Shown piece by piece: positions 28,732 through 39,239 of a stretch of DNA of 64,000 bases (positions are counted from its first letter, which is position 1; each line of letters opens with the position of its first letter). This stretch comes from Vibrio atypicus (lineage in GTDB: Bacteria > Pseudomonadota > Gammaproteobacteria > Enterobacterales > Vibrionaceae). Under the pieces are notes generated by a model, which saw nothing but the letters and a program-made list of their open reading frames with translations, ran no database searches and had not been told where the DNA came from. The stretch covers positions 1 to 64,000 of the forward strand of contig NZ_BLID01000007.1 in the NCBI RefSeq assembly GCF_009811315.1. The letters are read 5' to 3'. A program made the translations under genes and the position numbers.

Positions 28732-28743
28732 TAACGGAGCGCT

Positions 28744-28772
28744 ATTAAACGGATTTTCGGTCTTGCCGTCAA
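28744..28772 (-). promoter_or_regulatory. promoter of tRNA array 2
   Basis: On the minus strand, TTGACG (28772-28767), a 17-nt spacer, TTTAAT (28749-28744), then a GC-rich discriminator (AGCGCTCC). This is typical of a stringently controlled stable-RNA promoter. Confidence 0.85.
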
Positions 28773-28835
28773 CTTGTTTTTTTAAAAAAAATCAAAAAAG
28801 TGGTTAACTGCTGACAATTTAGGCGTTTTGAGCGA

Positions 28836-29972
28836 TTAAGTTTTCCCTGAGTTAAAATCTTTTTTGTAGTTTGTAACTTTTTCTAAGTATCTGCGTGCTT
28901 CTGCATTGGGATGTTTCTTTGTCAGCGCCCAATAAACTTGGTTCGGTTGCAGAGAATTCAAATCTCGCATGGCTCTTTTTCTATCATTTCGATTGAAAGT
29001 GTTCAAAACTCCACCGGTTCCGCCATTATACGCAGAGATCATGCTGTATTCGAGTGAGGTCGGATGGCTGACATCTTTCAAATAACGATTTTTGAGGATG
29101 TAGAAGTAGGCGGTGCCAGTATCAATATTGTTTTCTGGATTGAATAAGTACTCAGGCGTAGGTTGTCCTGATTTCTTTTTAACTAAATTGAATACATCTT
29201 TCCCTGCTGTTTTAGGAACGACTTGCATCAAACCGTATGCATTGGCCCAGCTAACCGCATATGGGTTGAAGCTGCTTTCAGTTTTTATGATGGCGTAAAT
29301 GAGATCTTCTGGGATGTCATACTTGCGAGAAGCACGTTGAACAATATCAGCATATTTGTAACTGCGGATTTGAAATTGCTCTTCCACCATCGGAATTTCG
29401 ACGTAATAAGCTTTCTTAAAATCGACATCTTTTACTTTTAGTTTGTTGGCAATCAAATAATCAGCAAAGCGATTTGCTCGCCAAGACCACTGAATTGGTT
29501 GTTTTTCTTGATCAACCACTTGTCGGTAAAGGAAAGGTTGGCCTTCTAGCGTGATCTCTTTAGATGAAAAAAGATCGACATTAGCCGGATCATCGGGCGT
29601 CAGTAGGGTTGTAATAATGGCGTTTTTTAGGTGGCCTTTCGGGTCAGTAGGTGAAACGGTTTCAACGGTGATCAAGCCTTTGTCGAAGTTGACTTCAGAA
29701 CGGCTGAGATAGTTATCAATGTATTTTACATAGTTACTTTTGCCAGCAAATTTGATTTCGTTGCGGCCCCAGCGTTTTTCGATATTGCCTGAGAAACTGT
29801 TAATGAGAGTATCAAGTGCAGCGGTATCTTTTTCAAATTGACCAGGCAGGCCTGCGAGATTACTAGCAAATCGATTGGTCGGTTCATAGTTGACATCATA
29901 AATGCTTTCAACAAATTCTCGGCTGCAGCCAGTCAGTGCTAAAGCACATAAAAAGTACGCTAACTTCTTCAT
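28836..29972 (-). CDS. mltC: membrane-bound lytic murein transglycosylase C
   Basis: A 378-residue lipoprotein. The signal peptide ends in lipobox LTGC (mature Cys near residue 15). A DUF3393 N-terminal domain (about 30-185) is followed by an SLT lysozyme-like domain (about 200-365) with catalytic Glu in KTESSFNPYA and the AYGLMQVVP motif. It cleaves peptidoglycan glycan strands with anhydro-muramic product at the outer membrane. ATG 29972 gives the lipoprotein signal. It is the third gene of the conserved mutY-yggX-mltC operon. Confidence 0.97.
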   Translation of the reverse strand: MKKLAYFLCALALTGCSREFVESIYDVNYEPTNRFASNLAGLPGQFEKDTAALDTLINSFSGNIEKRWGRNEIKFAGKSNYVKYIDNYLSRSEVNFDKGLITVETVSPTDPKGHLKNAIITTLLTPDDPANVDLFSSKEITLEGQPFLYRQVVDQEKQPIQWSWRANRFADYLIANKLKVKDVDFKKAYYVEIPMVEEQFQIRSYKYADIVQRASRKYDIPEDLIYAIIKTESSFNPYAVSWANAYGLMQVVPKTAGKDVFNLVKKKSGQPTPEYLFNPENNIDTGTAYFYILKNRYLKDVSHPTSLEYSMISAYNGGTGGVLNTFNRNDRKRAMRDLNSLQPNQVYWALTKKHPNAEARRYLEKVTNYKKDFNSGKT

Positions 29973-30043
29973 AACTCTCCTAAAAAAAGACACCAATGCA
30001 AGCAGTGATGTCTTAATGTCGCTAATCTTAAAACGGTAAGTGA

Positions 30044-30316
30044 TTACTCACTTGGTGGCGTGTAGCCTTCAATGTGGACGTCTTTTCCTTCAAATAGGAA
30101 ATTCACCATTTCAGTTTCAAGCAATTTACGATGCTCAGGATCCATCATGTTGAGCTTCTTCTCGTTGATCAACATTGTTTGTTTATGTTGCCACTCAGCC
30201 CACGCTTCTTTTGAGATGTTATCAAAAATACGTTTGCCCAATTCTCCAGGGTATAGCTGAAAATCTAAGCCTTCAGCGTCTTTTTGTAGTCGAGTGCAAA
30301 ATACAGTGCGGCTCAT
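30044..30316 (-). CDS. yggX: Fe(2+)-trafficking protein YggX
   Basis: A 90-residue YggX family protein starting [19 protein letters not shown], with the conserved Cys7. It protects iron-sulfur clusters and labile iron from oxidative damage in enterobacteria. It lies between mutY (19 nt upstream) and mltC, the classical arrangement; MutY is itself an iron-sulfur enzyme. Confidence 0.97.
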   Translation of the reverse strand: MSRTVFCTRLQKDAEGLDFQLYPGELGKRIFDNISKEAWAEWQHKQTMLINEKKLNMMDPEHRKLLETEMVNFLFEGKDVHIEGYTPPSE

Positions 30317-30335
30317 AACGATTCCTTAAAAATGT

Positions 30336-31388
30336 TCATTGAAGTTCGTAAGGCAGGCTTTCTAACAGTTGTTTCACTGGTGCAGCCAAACCTATTTCTT
30401 CAGGTTGCGATAAGTTATACCAAAGACCTTTGCTTCCTTCCATGACCACATGAGGTTGCTTTGATACTTCTACCAGAATTGGTGTGATATCGAGGTGGTA
30501 ATGGCTGAAAGTATGTCTAAATGCGATGAGTTGTGTCTGCCGGCTGATCTCTGAGTCTATTACCCCACGCTGGGTTATTTGGTGAGCGAGATCTGCATCA
30601 GGGTTTTCTGGGAAGCAGAATAAGCCACCCCAGATTCCTGACTGTGGTCGTTGTTCCAACCAGACGTGATTGTCGTGGTAGAGCATAATGAACCACGTCT
30701 CTTTCACGGGCTTCTCTTTTTTCGGCTTTTTGCCTGGATAGTCAAGTGGGTTACCTTGTTTGTTGGCTTCACAGAACGATTCAACTGGGCAAAGTGTGCA
30801 TTTTGGTTTGCTGCGAGTGCAAACCATGGCGCCCATGTCCATCATAGCTTGATTGTACTTATCGACGTCGTGTGCCGGGGTGTGCTGTTCTGCAAATTGC
30901 CATAGCTGATTCTCAACTTTCTTTTGCCCGGGCCAACCATCGACAGCAAAACTGCGTGCCAGAGTGCGTTTTACATTACCATCCAGAATTGCATGAGGCT
31001 GTTTATAAACAGATGAAAGGACAGCGGCGGCAGTAGAGCGACCGATACCAGGAAGAGCATTCATCTGCTCTATATCAAGAGGGAATTCGCCATTGTATTG
31101 ATCTGCTACGATCTTTGCGGCTTTGTGCAGGTTACGCGCTCTTGCGTAGTAACCAAGCCCCGTCCATAAATGGAGGACTTCATCTTGCTCTGCGTTTGCG
31201 AGATCGACAACTGTTGGAAAGCGTTCTAAAAAACGTTGGTAATAGGGAATGACAGTGGCAACTTGAGTTTGCTGCAACATGATTTCAGATAACCAAACGC
31301 TATATGCGCTCTTGTTATGTTGCCAAGGCAGGTTCTTCCGGCCGTAGGCGTCGTACCATTCTAGAATGGATTTAGCAAAAGGAGTCAC
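30336..31388 (-). CDS. mutY: adenine DNA glycosylase MutY
   Basis: A 350-residue HhH-GPD glycosylase that removes A mispaired with 8-oxoguanine. The catalytic Glu is in [10 protein letters not shown] (about residue 36), the HhH-GPD loop reads [13 protein letters not shown], and the 4Fe-4S ligands follow the spacing C-x6-C-x2-C-x5-C ([17 protein letters not shown]). The C-terminal NUDIX-like domain (about 225-345) recognises 8-oxoG. It is the first gene of mutY-yggX-mltC and divergent from trmB. Confidence 0.98.
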   Translation of the reverse strand: MTPFAKSILEWYDAYGRKNLPWQHNKSAYSVWLSEIMLQQTQVATVIPYYQRFLERFPTVVDLANAEQDEVLHLWTGLGYYARARNLHKAAKIVADQYNGEFPLDIEQMNALPGIGRSTAAAVLSSVYKQPHAILDGNVKRTLARSFAVDGWPGQKKVENQLWQFAEQHTPAHDVDKYNQAMMDMGAMVCTRSKPKCTLCPVESFCEANKQGNPLDYPGKKPKKEKPVKETWFIMLYHDNHVWLEQRPQSGIWGGLFCFPENPDADLAHQITQRGVIDSEISRQTQLIAFRHTFSHYHLDITPILVEVSKQPHVVMEGSKGLWYNLSQPEEIGLAAPVKQLLESLPYELQ

Positions 31389-31571
31389 GACTTGCTCGAT
31401 ACTATTTTTATTGATTTGCTAAAATTGCACCACATAAAGTGGCTAAAGTACAACCGATAAAGAGTAAGGTTATAATCTGGTGGATTTGTTCTAAAAGACT
31501 TGCACCAGTGGCAATTCTTTGGATAATCACAATCCCTTTGAGTCGAGACCAATTTTTAGACAGGCAAAATC

Positions 31572-32291
31572 ATGAGTGAAGTGACCACTAACGAGTACAA
31601 CGAAGACGGTAAGCTGATCCGCAAAATTCGCAGCTTTGTTCGACGCGAAGGTCGTCTAACCAAAGGCCAAGAAAACGCGATGAATGAGTGTTGGCCAACA
31701 ATGGGTATTGATTACCAAAATGCGCTTCTTAATTGGACAGAAGTATTTGGTAATGACAATCCAGTTGTTCTAGAAATTGGTTTTGGTATGGGTGCATCTT
31801 TAGTCGAGATGGCAAAAAATGCTCCAGAGAAGAACTTCATCGGTATTGAAGTTCATAGCCCAGGTGTTGGTGCATGTTTATCTGACGCGCGTGAAGCTGG
31901 TATCACTAACCTACGTGTTATGTGTCACGATGCGGTAGAAGTGTTCGAGCACATGATCCCTGATAGCAGCCTAGCAACGCTGCAATTGTTCTTCCCAGAC
32001 CCATGGCATAAGAAGCGCCACCACAAGCGTCGTATCGTTCAGTTAGATTTCGCTGAAATGGTGCGCCAGAAGCTAATTGACGGTGAAGGTATCTTCCACA
32101 TGGCGACTGACTGGGAAAACTACGCAGAGCACATGATTGAAGTGATGAACGAAGCGCCTGGTTTCGAAAATATTGCCGAAGATGGTGATTACATCCCTCG
32201 TCCAGATGAGCGTCCGTTGACAAAATTTGAAGCACGTGGTCACCGTTTAGGTCACGGCGTTTGGGATATTAAATACAAACGCGTAAAATAA
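31572..32291 (+). CDS. trmB: tRNA (guanine-N7-)-methyltransferase
   Basis: A 239-residue SAM-dependent enzyme for m7G46 in tRNA. The SAM-binding motif [15 protein letters not shown] is near 74-88, and the substrate motif [16 protein letters not shown] near 140-155 is diagnostic. It is divergent from mutY across a 183-nt gap, an arrangement also seen in E. coli. A terminator follows. Confidence 0.98.
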   Translation: MSEVTTNEYNEDGKLIRKIRSFVRREGRLTKGQENAMNECWPTMGIDYQNALLNWTEVFGNDNPVVLEIGFGMGASLVEMAKNAPEKNFIGIEVHSPGVGACLSDAREAGITNLRVMCHDAVEVFEHMIPDSSLATLQLFFPDPWHKKRHHKRRIVQLDFAEMVRQKLIDGEGIFHMATDWENYAEHMIEVMNEAPGFENIAEDGDYIPRPDERPLTKFEARGHRLGHGVWDIKYKRVK

Positions 32292-32354
32292 AACGGCTTA
32301 GATTGAGAGGAGCGGTTTGCATCCTTGTCATCTAGCGGTTTGATAACGACTATG

Positions 32355-32384
32355 AAAGCCAACACTTGATGTTGGCTTTTTTGA
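32355..32384 (+). terminator. terminator after trmB
   Basis: Hairpin AAAGCCAACA-cttga-TGTTGGCTTTTTT, 63 nt after the trmB stop, with a T6 tail. Confidence 0.92.
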
Positions 32385-32429
32385 CCCTACAAGAAAATAA
32401 TAATAACTATTTGATTTTTAAGGTTGCTG

Positions 32430-33350
32430 ATGAAACCAACACAAGAAATCCTCGCTGAAATTCTTCAGGAAGTACGCCCATTAATTGGTCAAGGTAAAGT
32501 CGCAGATTATATTCCAGCATTAGCAAAAGTGCCGGCGACTAAATTGGGTATTGCGGTATTTACCAATGATGGTCAAGTGGTAAGTGCGGGCGATGCAGAA
32601 GAGTCTTTCTCAATCCAATCCATTTCTAAAGCGTTAAGCCTCACCTTGGCGATGTGCCTGTATAAACCAGAAGAAATCTGGAGTCGTGTTGGTAAAGAGC
32701 CATCAGGACAGGCGTTCAACTCTTTAATTCAGCTTGAAATGGAGCAGGGAATTCCGCGCAATCCGTTTATTAATGCAGGGGCAATTGTGGTAACAGATTT
32801 GCTTAATAGCCGTCTTTCTGCGCCTCGTCAGCGCTTGTTGGAGTTTGTACGCCAACTGTCAGGTGATACTCACATATGCTATGACAAAGTGGTTGCCGCC
32901 TCAGAAATGATGCACAGCGACCGCAACGCAGCGATTGCTTACCTAATGCGTGCATTTGGTAATTTCGATAATGACGTTATCCCTGTGCTTAATAACTATT
33001 TCCACGCTTGCGCACTCAAAATGAGTTGTGTCGATCTTGCTAAAACATTCAGCTATTTAGCTAATAAAGGCACATCGGTTCAAACAGGAAAGCAGATCAT
33101 TACCCCAATGCAGACCAAGCAGCTCAATGCTCTGCTCGCGACGTGTGGATTGTATGATGGTGCCGGTGAATTCGCATATCGAGTTGGTATGCCCGGTAAG
33201 TCTGGTGTTGGTGGTGGTATTATCGCTGTAGTTCCTGGAGAAATGACGATTGCGGTTTGGTCGCCAGAACTGGATCCATCAGGCAACTCGTTAGCCGGCA
33301 CCAAGGCGTTAGAGTTGCTGTCTGAGCGTATTGGACGTTCGATTTTCTAG
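32430..33350 (+). CDS. glsB: glutaminase
   Basis: A 306-residue serine-dependent glutaminase (beta-lactamase-like fold) that converts glutamine to glutamate and ammonia. The S-x-x-K catalytic motif is in [10 protein letters not shown] (about residues 62-71); NPFINAGAI and the C-terminal GKSGVGGGI loop are conserved. ATG 32430 follows TAAGG. The length fits single-domain bacterial GlsA/B. The gene stands alone between terminators; the A/B suffix is by convention. Confidence 0.95.
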   Translation: MKPTQEILAEILQEVRPLIGQGKVADYIPALAKVPATKLGIAVFTNDGQVVSAGDAEESFSIQSISKALSLTLAMCLYKPEEIWSRVGKEPSGQAFNSLIQLEMEQGIPRNPFINAGAIVVTDLLNSRLSAPRQRLLEFVRQLSGDTHICYDKVVAASEMMHSDRNAAIAYLMRAFGNFDNDVIPVLNNYFHACALKMSCVDLAKTFSYLANKGTSVQTGKQIITPMQTKQLNALLATCGLYDGAGEFAYRVGMPGKSGVGGGIIAVVPGEMTIAVWSPELDPSGNSLAGTKALELLSERIGRSIF

Positions 33351-33358
33351 GTATTTAC

Positions 33359-33391
33359 AAAAGGGTTGATGCTTTTACATCAACCCTTTTT
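33359..33391. terminator. bidirectional terminator glsB / hemW
   Basis: Hairpin AAAAGGGTTGATG-cttttA-CATCAACCCTTTT between converging genes, with A and T runs on both sides. Confidence 0.92.
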
Positions 33392-33404
33392 AGTATTTGG
33401 TTCT

Positions 33405-34580
33405 TTACTCTTCTGCCATAAAGGCTTCTAACAGGTCATTGAGGAACAATTTTCCTTTCTCTGTGATCTGCCAGTGGGTCTCGTTTTCATCGATGTAGCC
33501 CATCTCTTTTGCCCAATCTATCGTCTCTTGAATCGCTTCAAAGCCAAGCCCTGTCGTTTCCAAAAAGTCTTGTTTTGGGCACGCTTCCATCAAGCGAAAG
33601 CGATTCATAAAGAATTCAAATGGGCGATCTTCAGCAGCGACATCCACTTCACTGTTTAAGTAAGGCTTAACCATGTTTTGGTAAGCGGCAAGGTAGCCTC
33701 GTGGGTGTTTTACTTTGGTTGTGCGAATGATACGCCCATCAGCAAAGCTTAATTTTCCATGAGAGCCACAGCCAATGCCTAAGTAGTCACCAAAGCGCCA
33801 ATAGTTGAGGTTATGCTGACATTGATAACCCGGCTTGCTGTAGCCTGAAATTTCATACTGAACGTAACCTGCAGCGGCGAGTTTTTGATGGCCTAACTCA
33901 AAGATATCCCATAGGTCATCGTCATCTGGCAGTGTTGGCTGCTTGTAGTAGAACATGGTGTTTGGCTCAATGGTGAGCTGATACCAAGAGAGATGTGGCG
34001 GATCCAACTCGATCGCTTTTTCTAGATCTTTGAGTGCTTGATCCACCGACTGATTCGGTAGGCCGTGCATAAGATCTAAGTTGAAGCTTGTTAGGCCAAT
34101 TTGATGAGCCAAATTAGCAGCATTAACTGCCTCATTTTTGCCATGGATACGGCCTAGCTTTTCTAGCTTTTCTGGCTCAAAGCTCTGTACACCAATAGAG
34201 ATACGGGTAACGCCAGCTTTGCGATAGCCAGCAAAACGCTCGGTCTCGATTGTGCCTGGATTCGCTTCCATTGTGATCTCAATGCTTTCTTTAAAGGGGA
34301 TTCGCTGCTTGATCCCTGCTAGTAGGTCGGCAATACCTTGGGCTGAGATTAAACTTGGAGTACCACCACCAATAAAGATGGAGTGAAGTGGTCGAGGTAT
34401 TTTATTGAGCTGATAGCGCTCGATATCGCTATCAAGATCTTCCAGTAGAGCCGCGATGTACTCTTGCTCTGGAATTTCTGCTTTCAAAGCGTGCGAGTTA
34501 AAATCGCAATAAGGGCACTTTTGTACACACCATGGGATGTGTACATAAAGGCTAAGTGCTGGTGGAACGAGTTGATTCAT
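33405..34580 (-). CDS. hemW: HemW family radical SAM haem chaperone
   Basis: A 391-residue radical SAM protein with the cluster motif C18-x3-C22-x2-C25 (WCVQKCPYCDF), GGTPS motif and a HemN C-terminal domain. It is related to HemN, but lacks the extra N-terminal residues of that oxidase; HemW proteins bind haem and pass it to respiratory enzymes. It is the last gene of the leftward yggS-proC-yggT-yggU-DUF4426-rdgB-hemW string and starts 24 nt after the rdgB stop. Confidence 0.95.
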   Translation of the reverse strand: MNQLVPPALSLYVHIPWCVQKCPYCDFNSHALKAEIPEQEYIAALLEDLDSDIERYQLNKIPRPLHSIFIGGGTPSLISAQGIADLLAGIKQRIPFKESIEITMEANPGTIETERFAGYRKAGVTRISIGVQSFEPEKLEKLGRIHGKNEAVNAANLAHQIGLTSFNLDLMHGLPNQSVDQALKDLEKAIELDPPHLSWYQLTIEPNTMFYYKQPTLPDDDDLWDIFELGHQKLAAAGYVQYEISGYSKPGYQCQHNLNYWRFGDYLGIGCGSHGKLSFADGRIIRTTKVKHPRGYLAAYQNMVKPYLNSEVDVAAEDRPFEFFMNRFRLMEACPKQDFLETTGLGFEAIQETIDWAKEMGYIDENETHWQITEKGKLFLNDLLEAFMAEE

Positions 34581-34604
34581 TGCAGTTCGCTTAACAGAGG
34601 CAGA

Positions 34605-35210
34605 TTATAAAGAGTGTTCTGAAAGCGTGGCAAATAGCTGCTTAAGCGCTTTACCTCGGTGGGAGAGCTGCTTCTTACGAGTTGGTTCAAGCTGAGCAGA
34701 CGCACAGTTATCTTCAGGAACAAAAAACACAGGATCATAACCAAAGCCGTTATCACCTTCAGCTTGAGTCAAAATGCGACCCTCCCATTTGCCATGGCAA
34801 ACAATCGGGGTTGGGTCGTTTTCATGGCGCATAAAAACCAGCACACAGTGAAAACGTGCCGTACGTTCGCTCTCAGGCACGCCCTCCATTGCTTTCAATA
34901 GCTTTTCTAGGTTCTGTTGGTCTGTCGCGCCTTCACCAGCGTAGCGAGCAGAATATATACCTGGTGCACCTTTTAAGAAGTCGACTTCTAGGCCTGAATC
35001 ATCGGCAATAGCGCATAGGCCTGTCTCTTTGGCTGCATGTCGTGCTTTGATGATGGCATTTTCGATGAAGGTTGTGCCTGTTTCAGCAACCTCGGATACA
35101 TTGAACTCACTTTGTGCAACGACATCAAAACCGAAGTCAGACAGCAGGTCTGCCATTTCACGAACTTTGCCTTGGTTTCCTGTCGCTAAGACGATTTTTT
35201 GTGCTTTCAT
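34605..35210 (-). CDS. rdgB: dITP/XTP pyrophosphatase
   Basis: A 201-residue HAM1-family enzyme that hydrolyses non-canonical purine triphosphates (dITP, XTP) to monophosphates. The N-terminal [11 protein letters not shown] binds phosphate; [11 protein letters not shown] and FGYDPVFF are conserved active-site segments. It lies next to hemW, as in E. coli yggV-hemW. Confidence 0.97.
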   Translation of the reverse strand: MKAQKIVLATGNQGKVREMADLLSDFGFDVVAQSEFNVSEVAETGTTFIENAIIKARHAAKETGLCAIADDSGLEVDFLKGAPGIYSARYAGEGATDQQNLEKLLKAMEGVPESERTARFHCVLVFMRHENDPTPIVCHGKWEGRILTQAEGDNGFGYDPVFFVPEDNCASAQLEPTRKKQLSHRGKALKQLFATLSEHSL

Positions 35211-35251
35211 TGCTTACTCTTATTTACGTTAAGGTTGGAAAGTAATCTTGG

Positions 35252-35683
35252 TTACTCTTCCACATAAAATTTTTGGGTGAACTTTAAAGGTCCAGTGCCT
35301 TTGAGGCCAGCATTAACTTCAAGATCAAAGTTTAGATTCTCTTCATTGCTGATAGGGAATTCAGCTAAATAGTAAATAGCGCTGCCTTCTTTCACTTCTT
35401 TAAAGTCTAACTCACGCATCTGACCTAGTAGGTTTTTACTGTGGCCGGTAATCTTCGCCGTAATGGCCGGTTTACCTACTTGAGAGTTATCGAGCACGCT
35501 GATGTTCAAAATTGCGCTGTAGCCATTGCGCTTTAACTTATAAGTTCGAGCGGCTTGAGCGGTGATGAAGGTTGAATTGAAGGCTGAGTAGTGAACTTCA
35601 ACGTCTTTGATATTTTTAAATTGCCCTGCCCACGATGGAGTGGCAAGCAGAGCGCTACAAAGTAGAGGGATCCATGCTTTCAT
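35252..35683 (-). CDS. DUF4426 periplasmic protein
   Basis: A 143-residue secreted protein of the DUF4426 family. A signal peptide (about 1-19, ending PSWA) is followed by a beta-rich domain (VEVHYSAFNSTFI). No enzymatic motif is visible and the family has no settled function. It lies between yggU and rdgB, as in other Vibrio and Shewanella chromosomes, so it is probably part of the operon. Extracytoplasmic location is the only safe inference. Confidence 0.88.
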   Translation of the reverse strand: MKAWIPLLCSALLATPSWAGQFKNIKDVEVHYSAFNSTFITAQAARTYKLKRNGYSAILNISVLDNSQVGKPAITAKITGHSKNLLGQMRELDFKEVKEGSAIYYLAEFPISNEENLNFDLEVNAGLKGTGPLKFTQKFYVEE

Positions 35684-35719
35684 AATGCTTCCTTGGTCAT
35701 ATTGGAAAACAAAAAGCCA

Positions 35720-36010
35720 TCATAGGATGGCTTTAATTTCTTCTGGGATTAAGTTAGGTGCGATTATTCTGAGCTGTTTATGTCTGCCCAGTTCGCCTTT
35801 TTCTATGTTGATTAATCCCTTTGCGACTTTAAATTGCTTAGCAAGATATTTGCTTAAGTGGGCGTTGGCTTTGCCATCAACTGGTGGTGCTGTAATGGCG
35901 ACTTTGAGCTCTTCACCATGTAAGCCGACTAATTTGTCTCGACTCGCTTTGGGTTGAATATAAAGGCGAAGAATTAAATCTTCGCCATCAAACCAAGCTG
36001 CTGCAGACAT
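35720..36010 (-). CDS. yggU: DUF167 family protein YggU
   Basis: A 96-residue DUF167/YggU protein ([24 protein letters not shown] and [17 protein letters not shown]). The fold is known but the function is not. ATG 36010 overlaps the yggT stop by 1 nt (TAATG), so it is coupled to yggT, as in E. coli. Confidence 0.94.
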   Translation of the reverse strand: MSAAAWFDGEDLILRLYIQPKASRDKLVGLHGEELKVAITAPPVDGKANAHLSKYLAKQFKVAKGLINIEKGELGRHKQLRIIAPNLIPEEIKAIL

Positions 36011-36567
36011 TATAGTTGATACCAAATAGGACCAATCAAATCGGCCATTAAGAAGTTGGCAAATTGCAGAGCAATAAACAGAACCAGTACGCTTAAATCA
36101 AAGCCACCCATCGCTGGAATGATGCGACGAATTGGTGCAAGCATTGGCTCTGTTAACTGATGGAATACGTACTCAATTGGGCTGCGACCTTGGCTTACCC
36201 AGCTTAGAATTGCACGAATAAGCAGAACCCAAAATAGCAAACCGCCAGCCGCTTTTAGCAAAGATAAAAAGCCAAGGAATAGGAAGTCAGCGCTGAAAGA
36301 GACTGACCCGCCCGAAGCAACCAAAATTAGCGCGACAAATTTTAGGACACACAGTACATAAGCGAACAGTACGGTTGCGAGATCCATGCTGCCTATTGAT
36401 GGAATTACACGGCGTAGCGGCGCTACTACCGGTTGAGTCGCTTTAACAATAAATTGCGAAAACGGGTTATAGAAGTCAGCACGAGCTGCTTGCAGCCAAA
36501 TGCGTAAGATCACCACCATGATGTATAAATCAAATAGGGTGGAAATCAGAAAACTCATTGAATTCAT
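36010..36567 (-). CDS. yggT: YggT family membrane protein
   Basis: A 185-residue inner-membrane protein containing two YggT repeats, each with a pair of hydrophobic helices and the motif [20 protein letters not shown] or the related [17 protein letters not shown]. YggT is implicated in osmotic shock survival and membrane protein assembly in relatives. ATG 36567 has AAGGG at 6 nt spacing. It lies between proC and yggU. Confidence 0.94.
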   Translation of the reverse strand: MNSMSFLISTLFDLYIMVVILRIWLQAARADFYNPFSQFIVKATQPVVAPLRRVIPSIGSMDLATVLFAYVLCVLKFVALILVASGGSVSFSADFLFLGFLSLLKAAGGLLFWVLLIRAILSWVSQGRSPIEYVFHQLTEPMLAPIRRIIPAMGGFDLSVLVLFIALQFANFLMADLIGPIWYQL

Positions 36568-36604
36568 AGGTTACCCTTAATAAGTGAGCGCATTGCTCAA
36601 ATGG

Positions 36605-37423
36605 TTAAAACAGTGTTTCCATCTCTTCTGCGCGAGCAACAGCAGCTTGCATTGCTTTCGCTACTATATCGGAAAGTTGATGTTCATTGAATGTTCGTAG
36701 TGCTTCAGCGGTTGTACCACCCTTGGAGGTAACGTTTTCTCGTAAGGTAGAGAGCTCAGTATCTGGGTTGCCAACCACCATGCTTGCTGCGCCTAAAGCT
36801 GACTGTTGTACCAACAAGCGAGCCGTTTGTTGATCAAAGCCTTGCGCGATAGCTTCTGCTTGCATCGCTTCCATAAACAAGAAGAAGTAAGCTGGAGCAC
36901 TGCCTGCTGCGGCAATGATGTTATTGATGCCAGATTCTTGCTCAACCCAGCAGACCTTGCCGCAAGACGCCATAAGTTCTGCGGCAAAAGCTCTATCTTG
37001 TTCTGATACGTGAGAAGGCGCAAAGAGACCACTCATGCCTAAACCAAGCTGAGATGGCGTATTTGGCATCACACGAACTAAATTGAGTTTGCAACCTAGC
37101 ATCTCATCAAAGCGAGCACTCTGAATGCCAGCGGCAATAGAAATGACAAGCTTTCCAGACCAGCTAATGTCTTGCAACGGTGCACAAACGTCCGCCATCA
37201 TTTGTGGCTTCACAGAAAGTACTACCACATCCGCTTGCTGTGCAGCGGCGAGGTTGTCGCTTGTAGTATGAATACCATACTCTGTTTCTAGCGGCAGGCG
37301 ACGTGTCTCCGAAGGCGCAGTCGCAGTAATTAACTCAGCTGGATAACCATTCGAGACTAGGCCAGAAACGATAGCCTTGACCATGTTACCTGCGCCAATG
37401 AAGGCGATCTTTTTGTGTTCCAT
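36605..37423 (-). CDS. proC: pyrroline-5-carboxylate reductase
   Basis: A 272-residue NAD(P)H-dependent enzyme for the last step of proline synthesis. The Rossmann motif is FIGAGNMVKAIVSG at 8-21 and the C-terminal signature LRENVTSKGGTTAEAL is diagnostic. ATG 37423 (MEHKKIAFIGAG) is the family start with AAGGAA upstream; the longer frame runs into yggS. It is third-gene conserved context yggS-proC-yggT. Confidence 0.98.
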   Translation of the reverse strand: MEHKKIAFIGAGNMVKAIVSGLVSNGYPAELITATAPSETRRLPLETEYGIHTTSDNLAAAQQADVVVLSVKPQMMADVCAPLQDISWSGKLVISIAAGIQSARFDEMLGCKLNLVRVMPNTPSQLGLGMSGLFAPSHVSEQDRAFAAELMASCGKVCWVEQESGINNIIAAAGSAPAYFFLFMEAMQAEAIAQGFDQQTARLLVQQSALGAASMVVGNPDTELSTLRENVTSKGGTTAEALRTFNEHQLSDIVAKAMQAAVARAEEMETLF

Positions 37424-37445
37424 TGGGTAGTATTCCTTTGAGCTA

Positions 37446-38162
37446 TTAGGCTTTATTGCTGTAATCACGAGCGCCAAAAATTGCGGTACCAATACGCACC
37501 ATGGTACTGCCTGCTTCAATTGCGGCTTCCATGTCACCACTCATCCCCATCGATAGCGTATCGATAGATTGTTCTGGGTATTTCTGAACCAGCTTCTCTT
37601 TTAGATTCGCTAGTTGTGTGAAAGCCGCTAATTGTGATGAGTAATCCGAGACATTCGCTGGAATTGACATCAATCCTCTTAAGGTGAGGTTCGGAAGAGA
37701 AGAAATCAACTCTGCGAGTGCAAAGATTTCATTTTCATCGAGACCAGATTTAGAGGTTTCTCCACTGGTATTAACCTGCATAAGTACTTGTATCGGTTCG
37801 CTACCTGCAGGGCGCTGGTCGTTAAGACGTTGGGCAATTTTAGCTCGGTCAACGGTATGCACCCAAGCAAAGTTCTCTGCGACGAGGCGAGATTTATTTG
37901 ATTGAATTGGACCGATAAAGTGCCATTCAATTTGAAGTTCTGGATGCTGTTCTGAAAAGTGTGCTACTTTGCTCGCCCCTTCTTGGACGTAGTTTTCGCC
38001 AAAAGCTCGTTGCCCAGCTTGCGCAGCTTCTAGAATTGCGTCGACAGGTTTGGTTTTACTCACTGCGAGAAGTTGCACTGACTCTCGAGGTCGTCCACAC
38101 TTCTGTTGTGAGGCCTCTATCTGTGAGGTGATCTGTTCAATATTTTGTTGAATACTGGTCAT
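37446..38162 (-). CDS. yggS: PLP homeostasis protein (YggS/PROSC)
   Basis: A 238-residue alanine-racemase-like TIM barrel that carries pyridoxal phosphate on Lys in LLAVSKTKPVD (about residue 36). It controls PLP and amino-acid balance and has no known enzymatic reaction. The phosphate-binding segment SMGMSGDMEAAI and GTAIFGARDY are conserved. It is divergent from pilT by 25 nt, an arrangement conserved from Pseudomonas to Vibrio. Confidence 0.97.
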   Translation of the reverse strand: MTSIQQNIEQITSQIEASQQKCGRPRESVQLLAVSKTKPVDAILEAAQAGQRAFGENYVQEGASKVAHFSEQHPELQIEWHFIGPIQSNKSRLVAENFAWVHTVDRAKIAQRLNDQRPAGSEPIQVLMQVNTSGETSKSGLDENEIFALAELISSLPNLTLRGLMSIPANVSDYSSQLAAFTQLANLKEKLVQKYPEQSIDTLSMGMSGDMEAAIEAGSTMVRIGTAIFGARDYSNKA

Positions 38163-38187
38163 GGCAGATTTTACTTAAGGAAAATAA

Positions 38188-39228
38188 ATGGATATCGCTG
38201 AATTACTGGATTTTAGTGTAAAGCATAACGCATCAGATCTACATCTTTCTGCGGGTGTTTCACCCATGGTACGTATAGATGGTGAAGTAAGAAAGCTTGG
38301 TGTACCTGCTTTTGACCATTCTGATGTGCATCGTTTGGTTTTTGAGATCATGAACGACTCTCAGAGAAGCGAGTTTGAAGAACGTCTAGAAGTCGATTTT
38401 TCATTTGAACTGCCAAATGTCGGGCGCTTTCGTGTTAATGCCTTTAACCAGAGCCGTGGCTGTGCAGCAGTATTCAGAACGATTCCAACCGAGATCCCGA
38501 CCTTAGAACAATTAGAATCTCCGGCGATCTTTGAAAAAATCGCCAATATGGAGAAAGGTCTAGTGCTAGTGACTGGGCCAACAGGTTCGGGTAAATCGAC
38601 CACATTGGCGGCGATGGTTGATCATATTAATCGTCATCAAAACAAGCACATTTTGACCATTGAAGATCCCATCGAATTTGTTCACACCAACAATAAGTGC
38701 TTGATCAACCAGCGTGAAGTGCACCGAGACACACACAGTTTTAAAAATGCGCTTCGCAGTGCGCTTCGTGAAGATCCTGATGTCATTTTGGTTGGTGAGT
38801 TGCGCGATCAAGAGACGATCAGTTTAGCGCTGACCGCTGCAGAAACAGGCCATTTAGTGTTCGGTACCTTACACACCAGTTCAGCGGCAAAAACCATTGA
38901 CCGTATTATTGATGTCTTCCCTGGCAGTGACAAAAGCATGGTGCGTTCGATGCTTTCAGAGTCTTTGCGTGCCGTGATTGCCCAGAAGCTATTAAAGCGG
39001 GTTGGCGGTGGGCGTAAAGCGTGTCATGAAATAATGATGGCGACTCCTGCTATCCGCAACTTAATCCGGGAAGACAAGGTTGCGCAAATGTACTCTGTGA
39101 TTCAAACCGGTGCGGCTCACGGAATGCAAACCATGGAGCAAAATGCCAAACAACTCGTGGCTCAAGGGGATGTTGATCCGGGAGAAGTTGCAGCTAAAGT
39201 AGAATCTGAATCGAGCAGTATGTTCTGA
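38188..39228 (+). CDS. pilT: type IV pilus retraction ATPase PilT
   Basis: A 346-residue hexameric motor ATPase that depolymerises type IV pili. The N-terminal PAS-like domain (1-100) precedes a RecA core with Walker A GPTGSGKST at 130-138, the Asp box (EDPIEFVH), Walker B (DVILVGELRD) and the His box (HLVFGTLHT). The C-terminal AIRNLIREDK motif is the PilT-specific AIRNLIRE. pilU follows 11 nt downstream. Confidence 0.98.
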   Translation: MDIAELLDFSVKHNASDLHLSAGVSPMVRIDGEVRKLGVPAFDHSDVHRLVFEIMNDSQRSEFEERLEVDFSFELPNVGRFRVNAFNQSRGCAAVFRTIPTEIPTLEQLESPAIFEKIANMEKGLVLVTGPTGSGKSTTLAAMVDHINRHQNKHILTIEDPIEFVHTNNKCLINQREVHRDTHSFKNALRSALREDPDVILVGELRDQETISLALTAAETGHLVFGTLHTSSAAKTIDRIIDVFPGSDKSMVRSMLSESLRAVIAQKLLKRVGGGRKACHEIMMATPAIRNLIREDKVAQMYSVIQTGAAHGMQTMEQNAKQLVAQGDVDPGEVAAKVESESSSMF

Positions 39229-39239
39229 TAGGACGTTTT